A stretch of 64,000 nt of DNA from contig NZ_OY730257.1 of assembly GCF_963422545.1 (NCBI RefSeq), positions 124,001-188,000 of the forward strand. Reading direction: 5' to 3'. The position numbers and the translations under genes were made by a program. Below are positions 16,198-23,433 of this stretch, piece after piece. Each line of letters opens with the position of its first letter. The stretch's first letter is position 1. The notes beneath the pieces are model-generated. The model saw only the letters and a list, made by a program, of their open reading frames with translations, made no database searches and had not been told where the DNA came from. The stretch is from an uncultured Flavobacterium sp. (GTDB taxonomy: Bacteria; Bacteroidota; Bacteroidia; Flavobacteriales; Flavobacteriaceae).

Positions 16198-16725
16198 TTA
16201 TTCCAATTCATCCCTAACTTCCATCAAAGCAAATCCCAAAAGATTCAAGCCTTTCCACTTCTTCGGATTCAGAACATCCGTATGATCACTTGCCATACCG
16301 ATTCCCCAAATTGCATCGACCGGACTCGCTTCTACTATAACTCTGTCTTTTGTATTTAGTAAAAAAGTTTTTAACTCCGCATTCTGACTGAATTTATGAT
16401 AATTCCCTTCTTTCACAATTTCAAATCTAGCCGCTAACCAAAGGGTTTCATTATAATTCTTTACTTCTCTTCCAAACTTTTTGGCTTCTGCAGGAGATTT
16501 TGCCAGAAGGATCTTCTTCAAAACTTCATCATCTTTAAACAATTCGGCTTTCTTGGCCATCATCCAATGTTCAGCCGTTTTGTAAACTACTTTATCCACT
16601 TCAAATGAACTCAACCACCACTGGCTAAAGCAGGTTTTGGTAATAATCCCTTCTTTATCGGGTTGATGTCCCCAGAAAAATAAAAACTTACTTTCCGGAT
16701 CTATATTTTCTATAGTATATTTCAT
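16198..16725 (-). CDS. NADAR family protein (YbiA-like N-glycosidase for ADP-ribosylated guanine)
   Basis: 175 residues with all NADAR landmarks: FLFFWGHQP at the N-terminus, CFSQWWLSSFEVDKVVYKTAEHWMMAKKAELF (about 32-63), the Lys/Glu-rich substrate site in the middle, ASPVDAIWGIGMA (about 136-148) and GLNLLGFALMEVRDEL at the end. Members cleave N-glycosidic bonds in riboflavin intermediates, and some reverse ADP-ribosylation of guanine bases in nucleic acids made by DarT-like toxins. It overlaps the upstream Prs-like gene by 4 bp. I see no DarT-type toxin gene in the window. Confidence 0.9.
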   Translation of the reverse strand: MKYTIENIDPESKFLFFWGHQPDKEGIITKTCFSQWWLSSFEVDKVVYKTAEHWMMAKKAELFKDDEVLKKILLAKSPAEAKKFGREVKNYNETLWLAARFEIVKEGNYHKFSQNAELKTFLLNTKDRVIVEASPVDAIWGIGMASDHTDVLNPKKWKGLNLLGFALMEVRDELE

Positions 16726-17555
16726 ATCAAGTCATTTAATTTGATTTGAATCACTCGTTCGTCTTCAAAATCTTTTACTGAATTGGTAGTAAAGATTTTA
16801 TCAAAACAATCTAAAACTTCAAAACCTTTGTTGAAAATTCCGTGGCTTACAGCTAAATACAATTTTCCTGCATTTTTGTTTTTAAGCTCTTCTGCCAAAC
16901 CAACAAAAGTTCCGCCACCATCGCAAATGTCATCAACAATTAAACAATCCATTCCGTTTAGATCATCTTCATACACTTTAAAACCAGATAATCTTCCTGT
17001 TTTTACATCGCGGCTTTTGCTGCATTCTACCACTTCAACTCCGCCTAAAAACTCAGAAACTTTATAGATTTTTTTGAGAGCGCCACCATCAGGAGAGATT
17101 AATTTTACGTTCTCGCCAATTACTTTTAGAACTTCCTGAATAAAAGTATGATTCGGGATCACCTCACAGTTATTAACTAGAGCCGGAGTAACTTCAGAAT
17201 GTGCATCAAAAACAAAAACTTTATTCAATTGAAGTGTATTGATAATATCTGCATACACTTTTACAGAAAGAGATTCTCCTTTGATCATCACACGATCTTG
17301 TCTTGCCGCCGGGAAATACGGAATAAAAAGATCAATTACTTTAACATCCATTCTGCGTAAAGCATCGACTGTGATACACAATAAACCTAAATCATTGAAT
17401 GAATTTAAACGGTGTGTGATGGTTACTTTTTGAGAAACATCAAAATTAGGATTGATTTTAATGTGTGGTTCTCCGCCAGAGAAAGTAAAACTTTGAAAAT
17501 TGATTTGTTCCTGATTAAGAAAAGGAGCGAATTTTGGGTCTAGGTTAAATATCAT
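16722..17555 (-). CDS. prs: PRPP-synthetase-like enzyme (Prs/Adps type)
   Basis: 277 residues, shorter than housekeeping Prs (about 310). It keeps the architecture: SGGEPHIKI near 26-34, PYFPAARQDRVMIKGESLS (79-97, for canonical PYxxYARQDR), a metal loop VFDAHSEVTP (115-124, where standard enzymes have MDLHA), SPDGGALKK (154-162) and the ribose-phosphate loop IVDDICDGGGTF (206-217, standard VDDMIDTGGT). The divergence is typical of the Prs copies found with NAMPT genes in phages and bacteria. It may make PRPP for the nadV-like enzyme or pyrophosphorylate ADP-ribose. It is the first structural gene after the palindromic operator region and overlaps NADAR by 4 bp. Confidence 0.85.
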   Translation of the reverse strand: MIFNLDPKFAPFLNQEQINFQSFTFSGGEPHIKINPNFDVSQKVTITHRLNSFNDLGLLCITVDALRRMDVKVIDLFIPYFPAARQDRVMIKGESLSVKVYADIINTLQLNKVFVFDAHSEVTPALVNNCEVIPNHTFIQEVLKVIGENVKLISPDGGALKKIYKVSEFLGGVEVVECSKSRDVKTGRLSGFKVYEDDLNGMDCLIVDDICDGGGTFVGLAEELKNKNAGKLYLAVSHGIFNKGFEVLDCFDKIFTTNSVKDFEDERVIQIKLNDLI

Positions 17556-17566
17556 AGCTTTTATAG

Positions 17567-17587
17567 TTTGCGTTAATTATACGCAAA
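17567..17587. promoter_or_regulatory. 21-bp palindrome O1, probable NrtR-type operator
   Basis: A perfect palindrome TTTGCGT-N7-ACGCAAA. It overlaps the -7 box of the promoter that reads into the Prs-like gene, so a bound protein would block transcription. The sister site is O2 at 17619-17639. Confidence 0.75.
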
Positions 17588-17613
17588 TGTAGAATATTCT
17601 TTTTAATAAACAA
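17584..17613 (-). promoter_or_regulatory. Promoter of the NAD/ADP-ribose operon
   Basis: On the minus strand, TTG (17611-17613), 19 bp, then TACATTTG (17584-17591) gives an exact Bacteroidota promoter TTG-N19-TAnnTTTG. It lies 28 bp before the ATG of the Prs-like gene and between two operator-like palindromes. Confidence 0.8.
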
Positions 17614-17618
17614 TTTAT

Positions 17619-17639
17619 TTTGTGTAAAATTTACGCAAA
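17619..17639. promoter_or_regulatory. 21-bp palindrome O2, probable NrtR-type operator
   Basis: TTTGTGT-N7-ACGCAAA, one mismatch from perfect symmetry and the same design as O1. The centres are 52 bp apart, about five helical turns. It lies just upstream of the -33 element and overlaps the last codons of the regulator gene. Confidence 0.75.
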
Positions 17640-18323
17640 CTTTATTTCGAAGTGAAAGCCTTTTTCAATTAATTCATTGTATTTCAATTTATTGAATCGA
17701 AATAATTTCGCTGGTCTTCCGCTTTTTATTGGAGAAAAACGATCCGTTTCTTCTAAAAATCCATAACTGAGGATTTTTTTTCTGAAATTTCGTCGGTCAA
17801 TTTCTTTCTCCAAAATCGTACAATAGAGATTTTCAAGATCCGAAAAAAGAAATTCATCCGGAAGCAAATCAAACCCAATAGGTTCATAAGTAAGTTTTGC
17901 TTTTAATCTTGAGATTGCTTTTTCAAGGATTACATTATGGTCGAATGCCAAAGAAGGAATAGTATCAATTTTACACCATTGTACTCTCTCAGCATCTGTA
18001 TCAGCTTTTATCTCTAAATTTGAAGCGTCGACCAAAGCATAATACGCTACCGAAATTACACGGTTTCTGGAATCTCTGTAAATATCATCTCCAAACGTGT
18101 ATAGCTGCTCCATAAAAGTCAGCTGTACATTGGTTTCTTCATGCAACTCTCTTATAACCGCATCACTCAAAGATTCGTCATGCTTCACTAAACCACCCGG
18201 CAAAGCCCAATATTTATCGGCAGAGCCAAATTGCTGTTCTATTAAAAGCACATACAAGCTGTTGTTTTTATAACCAAAAACAATGGCATCAACAGCGATT
18301 CTGATGTTTTGAAAATTTTCCAT
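17631..18323 (-). CDS. NrtR-like Nudix transcriptional regulator with intact Nudix box
   Basis: 230 residues: an N-terminal Nudix domain (about 8-150) and a C-terminal winged helix (about 155-230). The Nudix box is Gly44-x5-Glu50-x7-Arg58-Glu59-Leu-His-Glu62-Glu63, so the catalytic REx2EE core is preserved. C-terminal features shared with NrtR are EPIGFDLLPDEF and RNFRKKILSYGFLEE. NrtR proteins repress NAD genes and are released by ADP-ribose or related NAD metabolites, which would suit the operon downstream. It is encoded immediately upstream of the operon promoter and the operators, in the same direction. It may also hydrolyse ADP-ribose-type compounds. Confidence 0.85.
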   Translation of the reverse strand: MENFQNIRIAVDAIVFGYKNNSLYVLLIEQQFGSADKYWALPGGLVKHDESLSDAVIRELHEETNVQLTFMEQLYTFGDDIYRDSRNRVISVAYYALVDASNLEIKADTDAERVQWCKIDTIPSLAFDHNVILEKAISRLKAKLTYEPIGFDLLPDEFLFSDLENLYCTILEKEIDRRNFRKKILSYGFLEETDRFSPIKSGRPAKLFRFNKLKYNELIEKGFHFEIKFA

Positions 18324-18340
18324 AATTTTAAAAGAAAAAG

Positions 18341-18433
18341 TTTGCCACGAATTTCACGAATTAGCGCGAATTTTTTTTGCTTAGCGAAAAGTATAATATT
18401 AATTCGTGAAAATTTGTGGAATTCGTGGCGAAA
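18341..18433. repeat. GCCACGAATT-type inverted repeat
   Basis: Left end TTTGCCACGAATTTCACGAA, right end about 18400-18433 with AATTCGTGAAAATTTGTGGA then ATTCGTGGC. The arms pair imperfectly. It lies in the spacer between the LysR and NrtR-like genes, where the NrtR promoter must also be. It is related to the copies at 7569 and 36901. Confidence 0.65.
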
Positions 18434-18452
18434 AAAAATTCGCGACAAAAAA

Positions 18453-19358
18453 CTACATTCGATTCCCTAAAAACAACTTTAGTTCTTTAGAAATACTATC
18501 AAAAAAAGAACTTAGGTTATTATTTTTAGCGGTTAATAAATATACATATTCCTCCGGTACATGAAAACTATTCCATAGTAATTGCAATTTATTCTCTTTG
18601 ATATATTTTCGTGCATTACAATTCCAGGTTATGGCAACTCCGGAATTTTTAGAAAGCAATTCTAGCATTTCAGATTCTGACGGAATGATATAATTAGGTA
18701 CCATTGATGGTCGCTTTTTATTGAAAGCATGCAGCCAAAATATTTTATTATGCGAAATTCTGGCATCATGGCAAAACCACTTTTGCTCATTCAGCCATTG
18801 TTCAACTTCAACAAAATTATCTGCTTTTAATCTGTGGCGGAATTCTGTTGTGTCTAAATTCATTGACGCAACCATTACCAATTTAATTTTTCCGACAATT
18901 TCATAAATAGTATCAAACGTATCGTATTGTTTGCCCACAATTGCAAAATCAAGTTTCTTGGCATCGACCAGCGCAAAAAGAGAATCGCTGTCTGCAAAAG
19001 TAAAATCGATGAAATCGAATTTAGAAATTAAAACACTCCCAACACTTGCAAACAAATTCTTTGAGATTCCAACCGATATTAACCGGGTCGAATCTTGGGC
19101 TTTTGCCCTAAAACTGTTTTCTACATTCTCCAGTCGGTCAAGCGCATCAATAATTAAATTATTGAGTAACTTAGCGTATTCCGTTGGTTCTACGCCTTTT
19201 GACTTTCGATTAAATAATTTATTCCCAACATGAGCCTCCAACATTGATATCTGCTGACTCACAGCAGGCTGGCTCATAAATAACTCTTTGGCGGCTACTG
19301 AAAAATTTCTGTTTTTATAAACCGCCTTAAATGTTCTGTACCATTCGAGATTTACCAT
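18453..19358 (-). CDS. LysR family transcriptional regulator
   Basis: 301 residues. The N-terminal winged helix-turn-helix (about 1-65) reads WYRTFKAVYKNRNFSVAAKELFMSQPAVSQQISMLEAHVGNKLFNRKSKGVEPTEYAKLL in outline, the standard LysR pattern. The C-terminal part (about 90-295) is the periplasmic-binding-protein-like effector domain. It is divergent from the DJ-1-like gene with an 85-bp shared spacer, the usual arrangement for a LysR regulator and its target. The effector is unknown; the target genes suggest reactive aldehydes or electrophiles. No residue needed for DNA binding seems absent. Confidence 0.93.
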   Translation of the reverse strand: MVNLEWYRTFKAVYKNRNFSVAAKELFMSQPAVSQQISMLEAHVGNKLFNRKSKGVEPTEYAKLLNNLIIDALDRLENVENSFRAKAQDSTRLISVGISKNLFASVGSVLISKFDFIDFTFADSDSLFALVDAKKLDFAIVGKQYDTFDTIYEIVGKIKLVMVASMNLDTTEFRHRLKADNFVEVEQWLNEQKWFCHDARISHNKIFWLHAFNKKRPSMVPNYIIPSESEMLELLSKNSGVAITWNCNARKYIKENKLQLLWNSFHVPEEYVYLLTAKNNNLSSFFDSISKELKLFLGNRM

Positions 19359-19419
19359 GACATAAATATATTTATAACAAACATAGTTTATTTTATTTTT
19401 ACTGATATCACTTTAGGCG

Positions 19420-19427
19420 TAAATTTG
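19420..19427 (+). promoter_or_regulatory. Candidate -7 box of the DJ-1-like gene
   Basis: TAAATTTG fits TAnnTTTG, 16 bp before the ATG in the LysR-divergent spacer. No clear -33 TTG is seen, which would suit an activator-dependent promoter. Confidence 0.45.
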
Positions 19428-19443
19428 ATGAAAATTTAAACTT

Positions 19444-20208
19444 ATGAAAAAAATTGCATTACTTACGATTATAGCATTCTCAGCTTTTAGCACATCAGCT
19501 ATAGCTCAAAAATCAACAAAAAAAGGTATGAAAAAAGTATTATTTGTTGTTACCAGTAATGATAAACTGGGCAATACGGGAGAGAAAACAGGGTTTTGGT
19601 CAGAAGAATTTGCTGCACCATATTATGAATTATTAGATAAGGGAATCGAAATTACAATTGCATCGCCACTTGGAGGTCAGCCGCCAATTGATCCAAAAAG
19701 TGCTGATCCGGCATCGGCAACCGAAGACACAAAACGTTTTGATGCTGATAAAACATTACAGAAAAAATTAAAAAACACACATAAACTTTCGACTATTAAT
19801 CAAAAAGATTATGATGCTGTTTTTTATCCTGGAGGTCACGGTCCGCTTTGGGATTTGGTTGAAGATAAAAGCTCAATTGCTTTAATTGAATCTTTCTACA
19901 CACACAAAAAACCGGTAGCATTTGTTTGTCACGCTCCTGCAGTTTTAAAAAACGTAAAAGTTAACGGTGACTTTTTAGTAAAAGGAAAAAAAGTAACCGG
20001 GTTTACAAATGAAGAAGAAGCCGCTGTTGGTTTAACCAAAGTTGTTCCGTTTTTACTGGAAGACGCTTTGACGCAAAATGGTGGTAATTTTTCTAAAGGA
20101 CCAAACTGGCAGCCATATGCTGTTGAAGACGGACTTTTAATTACTGGACAAAATCCAGCTTCATCTAAACTGGTAGCCGATAAATTATTACAAAAATTAA
20201 CTAAATAA
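19444..20208 (+). CDS. Exported DJ-1/PfpI (Hsp31-like) protein
   Basis: 254 residues. A signal peptide covers about 1-22 (LTIIAFSAFSTSAIAQ). The DJ-1/PfpI domain (about 30-252) shows the Hsp31/HchA-like layout: GFWSEEFAAPYYELLDKGIEITIASPLGG, YDAVFYPGGHGPLWDL and the nucleophile elbow FVCHAPAVL with Cys162 followed by His163. Relatives act as glyoxalase III or as chaperones. Export to the periplasm is unusual for glyoxalases but frequent in Bacteroidota members. It is followed by an iron-type alcohol dehydrogenase, so together they may remove toxic aldehydes under LysR control. Confidence 0.85.
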   Translation: MKKIALLTIIAFSAFSTSAIAQKSTKKGMKKVLFVVTSNDKLGNTGEKTGFWSEEFAAPYYELLDKGIEITIASPLGGQPPIDPKSADPASATEDTKRFDADKTLQKKLKNTHKLSTINQKDYDAVFYPGGHGPLWDLVEDKSSIALIESFYTHKKPVAFVCHAPAVLKNVKVNGDFLVKGKKVTGFTNEEEAAVGLTKVVPFLLEDALTQNGGNFSKGPNWQPYAVEDGLLITGQNPASSKLVADKLLQKLTK

Positions 20209-20220
20209 GGTGCTAAGTCT

Positions 20221-20264
20221 CTAAGTTGCTAAGTCACTAAGATTAAAAAAACTTAGCAACTTAG
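20221..20264. repeat. 14-bp inverted repeat between the DJ-1-like and alcohol dehydrogenase genes
   Basis: CTAAGTTGCTAAGT at 20221-20234 and its exact complement ACTTAGCAACTTAG at 20251-20264. Further CTAAGT words surround it. No T run follows, so read-through into the next gene is likely. Confidence 0.65.
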
Positions 20265-20295
20265 AACCTTACTATCTCAGAAACTCTAAAAAAAA

Positions 20296-21453
20296 ATGCT
20301 AAACTTTGAATTATATAATCCGACGAATTTAATCTTCGGAAAAGGACAAATTGAAAAACTTTCGACTTTAGTGCCAAAAGATGCTAAAATTTTATTGGCT
20401 TACGGAGGCGGAAGTATCTTTAAAAATGGTGTACACGAGCAAGTAATCAACAATTTAAAAGGTTTTAATATTGTAGAATTTGGAGGAATTGAACCAAATC
20501 CGCATTTTGAAACTTTAATGAAAGCAGTTGAAGTAATCAAAGCCGAAAAAATTGATTTTATTCTTGCTGTTGGTGGCGGATCAGTTATTGATGGTGTAAA
20601 ATTTATTTCGGCAGCTGTTCATTTTGAAGGAAATCCGATTGATATTTTGCAAAAACGCTTGCTGATTAAAGAAAATGCAATGCCTTTTGGAACTGTTTTA
20701 ACGCTTCCGGCAACGGGAAGTGAAATGAATTCAGGTTCTGTGGTTACTATTGCATCAACTCAGGAAAAACTGGCTTTTGGCGGAAGTGCCTTATTTCCGA
20801 AATTCTCAATCTGTGATCCAACTGTAATTGCTTCTTTACCAAAAAGACAATTGCAAAATGGCGTTGTTGACGCCTATACGCACGTTATGGAACAATATTT
20901 AACGTATCCGCACGAAGGTTATTTGCAAGATCGAATTGCTGAAGGAATTTTACAAACCTTGATCGAAGTTGGTCCAAAAGTGGTAGAAAATCCAACAGAT
21001 TATGCTTTGGCTTCAAATTTTATGTGGAGCTGTACAATGGCGCTAAACGGATTGATCCAAAAAGGTGTTCCTTCTGATTGGGCAACTCACATGATTGGTC
21101 ACGAATTAACGGCTTTATACGGAATTGATCATGCTAGAACTTTGGCGATTATTGGTCCAAGTTTATACAATGTGATGTTTGAAACTAAAAAAGGGAAACT
21201 GGCACAATACGGAAGAAGAATTTTTGATTTAAAGGGTTCTGATGACGAAGTTGCAAAAGAAGCGATTAACAAAACAGTAGAGTTTTTCCATACAATGGGA
21301 ATGGACACTAAGCTTTCGCAATACACAGATGATTACAGCAAAACAGCAGATTTTATCGTGAATCGTTTTGACGAAAGGGGCTGGAAAGGTCTTGGCGAAA
21401 ATCAATTGGTAACTTTAGATAAAGTAAAATCTATTGTTGAGCTAAGCTACTAG
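20296..21453 (+). CDS. Iron-containing alcohol dehydrogenase (YqhD/BdhA type)
   Basis: 385 residues of the group III metal-dependent alcohol dehydrogenases, usually NADPH-linked and able to reduce a wide range of aldehydes. The N-terminus NFELYNPTNLIFGKGQIEKL is characteristic of the YqhD/BdhA subgroup. The cofactor loop is FILAVGGGSVIDGVKFIS (about 92-109), followed by LPATGSEMNSGSVVT (about 136-150). Metal ligands come from NGVVDAYTHVMEQY and from WATHMIGHELTALYGIDHARTLAI (about 262-285). It probably forms an aldehyde-detoxifying pair with the exported DJ-1-like protein upstream. Confidence 0.92.
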   Translation: MLNFELYNPTNLIFGKGQIEKLSTLVPKDAKILLAYGGGSIFKNGVHEQVINNLKGFNIVEFGGIEPNPHFETLMKAVEVIKAEKIDFILAVGGGSVIDGVKFISAAVHFEGNPIDILQKRLLIKENAMPFGTVLTLPATGSEMNSGSVVTIASTQEKLAFGGSALFPKFSICDPTVIASLPKRQLQNGVVDAYTHVMEQYLTYPHEGYLQDRIAEGILQTLIEVGPKVVENPTDYALASNFMWSCTMALNGLIQKGVPSDWATHMIGHELTALYGIDHARTLAIIGPSLYNVMFETKKGKLAQYGRRIFDLKGSDDEVAKEAINKTVEFFHTMGMDTKLSQYTDDYSKTADFIVNRFDERGWKGLGENQLVTLDKVKSIVELSY

Positions 21454-21517
21454 TTCGCAGTCTCAGTATTTAGTCTCAGTTAAAAACTGAAAACTGCGAC
21501 CGTAAACTGAAAACTAG

Positions 21518-21555
21518 AAAAAAGGCGTTCTTAACAAGTTTAGGAACGCCTTTTT
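21518..21555 (+). terminator. Terminator of the alcohol dehydrogenase gene
   Basis: Stem AAAAAGGCGTTC / GAACGCCTTTTT with a loop of about 13 nt and a terminal T run. Confidence 0.9.
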
Positions 21556-21740
21556 AAAATACTAAAACAAAATTAACTAACTCAATTTTTATTAAACTCA
21601 TTAAAATTCTAATTTATAATCAGTTACAACGTATCCGTTTAAATATTATTGTACAAATTGTGAAATATTTTTTAATTGTTTTAAAACCCCTTGAAAACCA
21701 TTGCACTTAAAGGCATTTTATAAATTTCTTAAATGAGATT

Positions 21741-21772
21741 TTGTATTATTACTACATTATTAAGTACTTTTG
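21741..21772 (+). promoter_or_regulatory. Promoter of gpsA
   Basis: TTG at 21741-21743, 21 bp, then TACTTTTG at 21765-21772 matches TTG-N17-23-TAnnTTTG. The -7 box is 18 bp before the ATG. Confidence 0.65.
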
Positions 21773-21790
21773 TTTTAAATTATTAAAATA

Positions 21791-22786
21791 ATGAGTGAAA
21801 ATTTAAAATTTGCAGTAATTGGAGGAGGAAGCTGGGCTACGGCAATTGCAAAGATGTTATGCGTAAATCTATCCGAAATTGCATGGTATATGCGCAACGA
21901 TGCTGCAATCGAGCACATTCAGAAATACAAACACAATCCAAACTATTTAAGTTCAGTTGAATTTGACACTAAAAAACTTAAATTAACCAACAATATAAAT
22001 GAAGCGATTGAATATGCCGATTATGTAATTTTTGCTATTCCTTCTGCTTTTCTTGATGCCGAATTAAAAAACATGACTGTTTCATTGGCAGATAAAATTA
22101 TTTTCTCGGCGATTAAAGGAATTGTACCTGAAACAAGTTTAATTGTTGGAGAACATTTTCACATTCAATACGATATTCCATACTATAATATTGGTGTTAT
22201 CACAGGTCCATGTCACGCTGAAGAAGTAGCGCTGGAACGACTTTCTTATTTAACAATAGCGTGCGGCGATCCTGATAAAGCCCGTAACGTTGCCAAATCA
22301 CTTTCTGGAAATTATATCAAAGCCAAAATTTCGGACGATATTATTGGTACTGAATATGCTGCAATGCTTAAAAACATTTACGCAATTGCTGCCGGAATCG
22401 CTCACGGTTTAGGTTACGGAGATAATTTTCAATCGGTTATGATGAGTAACGGAATCCGCGAGATGAAAAAGTTCATCAGAAAGGTTCATAAAATGAAACG
22501 TAACATCAATGACTCTGCTTATTTAGGCGATTTATTGGTTACAGGATATTCGGTTTTCTCAAGAAACAGAATGTTCGGAAACATGATTGGAAAAGGCTAC
22601 ACAGTAAAAAGTGCGATGATGGAAATGAGCATGGTTGCCGAAGGTTATTATGCAACAAAAAGTGCTTATAAACTAAATCAGGGTTATGGTGCCAAAACTC
22701 CAATTATAGACGCTGTTTATGCCGTTTTATACGAAGGAAAAGATGCTAAATCTGTATTTAAGAAACTGACTGAGTCTTTGGATTAA
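21791..22786 (+). CDS. gpsA: NAD(P)H-dependent glycerol-3-phosphate dehydrogenase
   Basis: Reduces dihydroxyacetone phosphate to sn-glycerol 3-phosphate for phospholipid synthesis. 331 residues, normal length. The Rossmann motif AVIGGGSWATAIAKML occupies about 8-23. Other landmarks are YVIFAIPSAFL near 77, IFSAIKGIVPE near 100, TGPCHAEEV near 138, the catalytic Lys in EYAAMLKNIYAIAAGIAHGLGYGDN (about 193-217), and RNRMFGNMIGKG near 258. Monocistronic, ending at a strong hairpin complex. Confidence 0.95.
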   Translation: MSENLKFAVIGGGSWATAIAKMLCVNLSEIAWYMRNDAAIEHIQKYKHNPNYLSSVEFDTKKLKLTNNINEAIEYADYVIFAIPSAFLDAELKNMTVSLADKIIFSAIKGIVPETSLIVGEHFHIQYDIPYYNIGVITGPCHAEEVALERLSYLTIACGDPDKARNVAKSLSGNYIKAKISDDIIGTEYAAMLKNIYAIAAGIAHGLGYGDNFQSVMMSNGIREMKKFIRKVHKMKRNINDSAYLGDLLVTGYSVFSRNRMFGNMIGKGYTVKSAMMEMSMVAEGYYATKSAYKLNQGYGAKTPIIDAVYAVLYEGKDAKSVFKKLTESLD

Positions 22787-22791
22787 TTCTT

Positions 22792-22952
22792 TTTTTTAGA
22801 GGCAAGATTTGTAGATGCAAGAAGCTAGATGCAAGATAATAAGATAAAAAAGAGCCAAGATCTAAATAATTAGTCTTGGCTCTTTTTATATCATAAACAA
22901 AAGTCTACATCTAGTCTTGCTTCTTGCATCTACAAATCTTGCCTCTAAAAAA
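22792..22952. repeat. 34-bp perfect inverted repeat enclosing a terminator
   Basis: Arm 22792-22825 (core GAGGCAAGATTTGTAGATGC) is exactly complementary to arm 22919-22952. The right arm ends at the base before the stop codon of the convergent gene. A second hairpin (22846-22886) sits in the loop. Confidence 0.85.
22846..22886 (+). terminator. Terminator between gpsA and the convergent small gene
   Basis: Stem AAAAAGAGCCAAGA / TCTTGGCTCTTTTT. The symmetry and the T or A runs on both sides allow it to work in both directions. Confidence 0.85.
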
Positions 22953-23360
22953 CTACTTCACCATAATACCTTCAACAAACAAAATTGGTACTTCTTCAGT
23001 ATCGTTTTCATTGATTAGGTTTGATTTGAAGATGAATTTCTTGTCGTACAAAGTATTTCCGATGAAGAAAGTCACCATAAACTCGTTGTTTAAAACCAAA
23101 AGACTTTTTTCGATCATCTCTATTTTAACTACTGAAACTGCCGGAACTTCAACAAAGGCGTGACGTAAAACAGATGTTTTTTTCATTTCACCATCGATAG
23201 TTCCAAATGCTTTTGAAACCACCATAACACTGTCCAGATTAAAGTCACTGTCGTTTACAAGATAAGCGTACCACACTTTTTCCATAAAGTCGTCGCTCCA
23301 TTCCTGAACAGCGGCTAGAAATACGTTTTCTACTTCGGGGATTGTTATATCTTTTTTCAT
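22953..23360 (-). CDS. Conserved small protein downstream of pheS
   Basis: 135 residues without signal peptide or membrane segment. Acidic start (KKDITIPEVENVFLAAVQEW), then alternating beta-like segments (WYAYLVNDSDFNLDSVMVVSKAFG, VEVPAVSVVKIEMIEKSLLVLNNEFMVTFFIGNTLYDKKFIF) ending VPILFVEGIMVK. Homologues in Flavobacteriia are sometimes mislabelled as a phenylalanyl-tRNA synthetase subunit because of their position beside pheS; nothing here resembles a synthetase domain. It lies 162 bp after pheS on the same strand, with a hairpin terminator in between, so it may have its own promoter. Function unknown. Confidence 0.75.
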   Translation of the reverse strand: MKKDITIPEVENVFLAAVQEWSDDFMEKVWYAYLVNDSDFNLDSVMVVSKAFGTIDGEMKKTSVLRHAFVEVPAVSVVKIEMIEKSLLVLNNEFMVTFFIGNTLYDKKFIFKSNLINENDTEEVPILFVEGIMVK

Positions 23361-23372
23361 TAATTAAATTTT

Positions 23373-23411
23373 AAAAACCTTTGTCAAAGCCTGAAGCTTC
23401 AACAAAGGTTT
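23373..23411 (-). terminator. Hairpin terminator after pheS
   Basis: Arms AAACCTTTGT (23375-23384) and ACAAAGGTTT (23402-23411). On the minus strand the second arm is followed by a run of T residues. Confidence 0.65.
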
Positions 23412-23433
23412 GTTTATTGTAAAGGTAATTTAT

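Larger units (their letters stand above)
21454..21790. other. Intergenic region before gpsA
   Basis: 337 bp with CTCAGT/AAAACTG words near 21465-21515, a strong terminator at 21518 and the gpsA promoter at 21741-21772. Nothing else is recognisable in the AT-rich middle. Confidence 0.7.
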
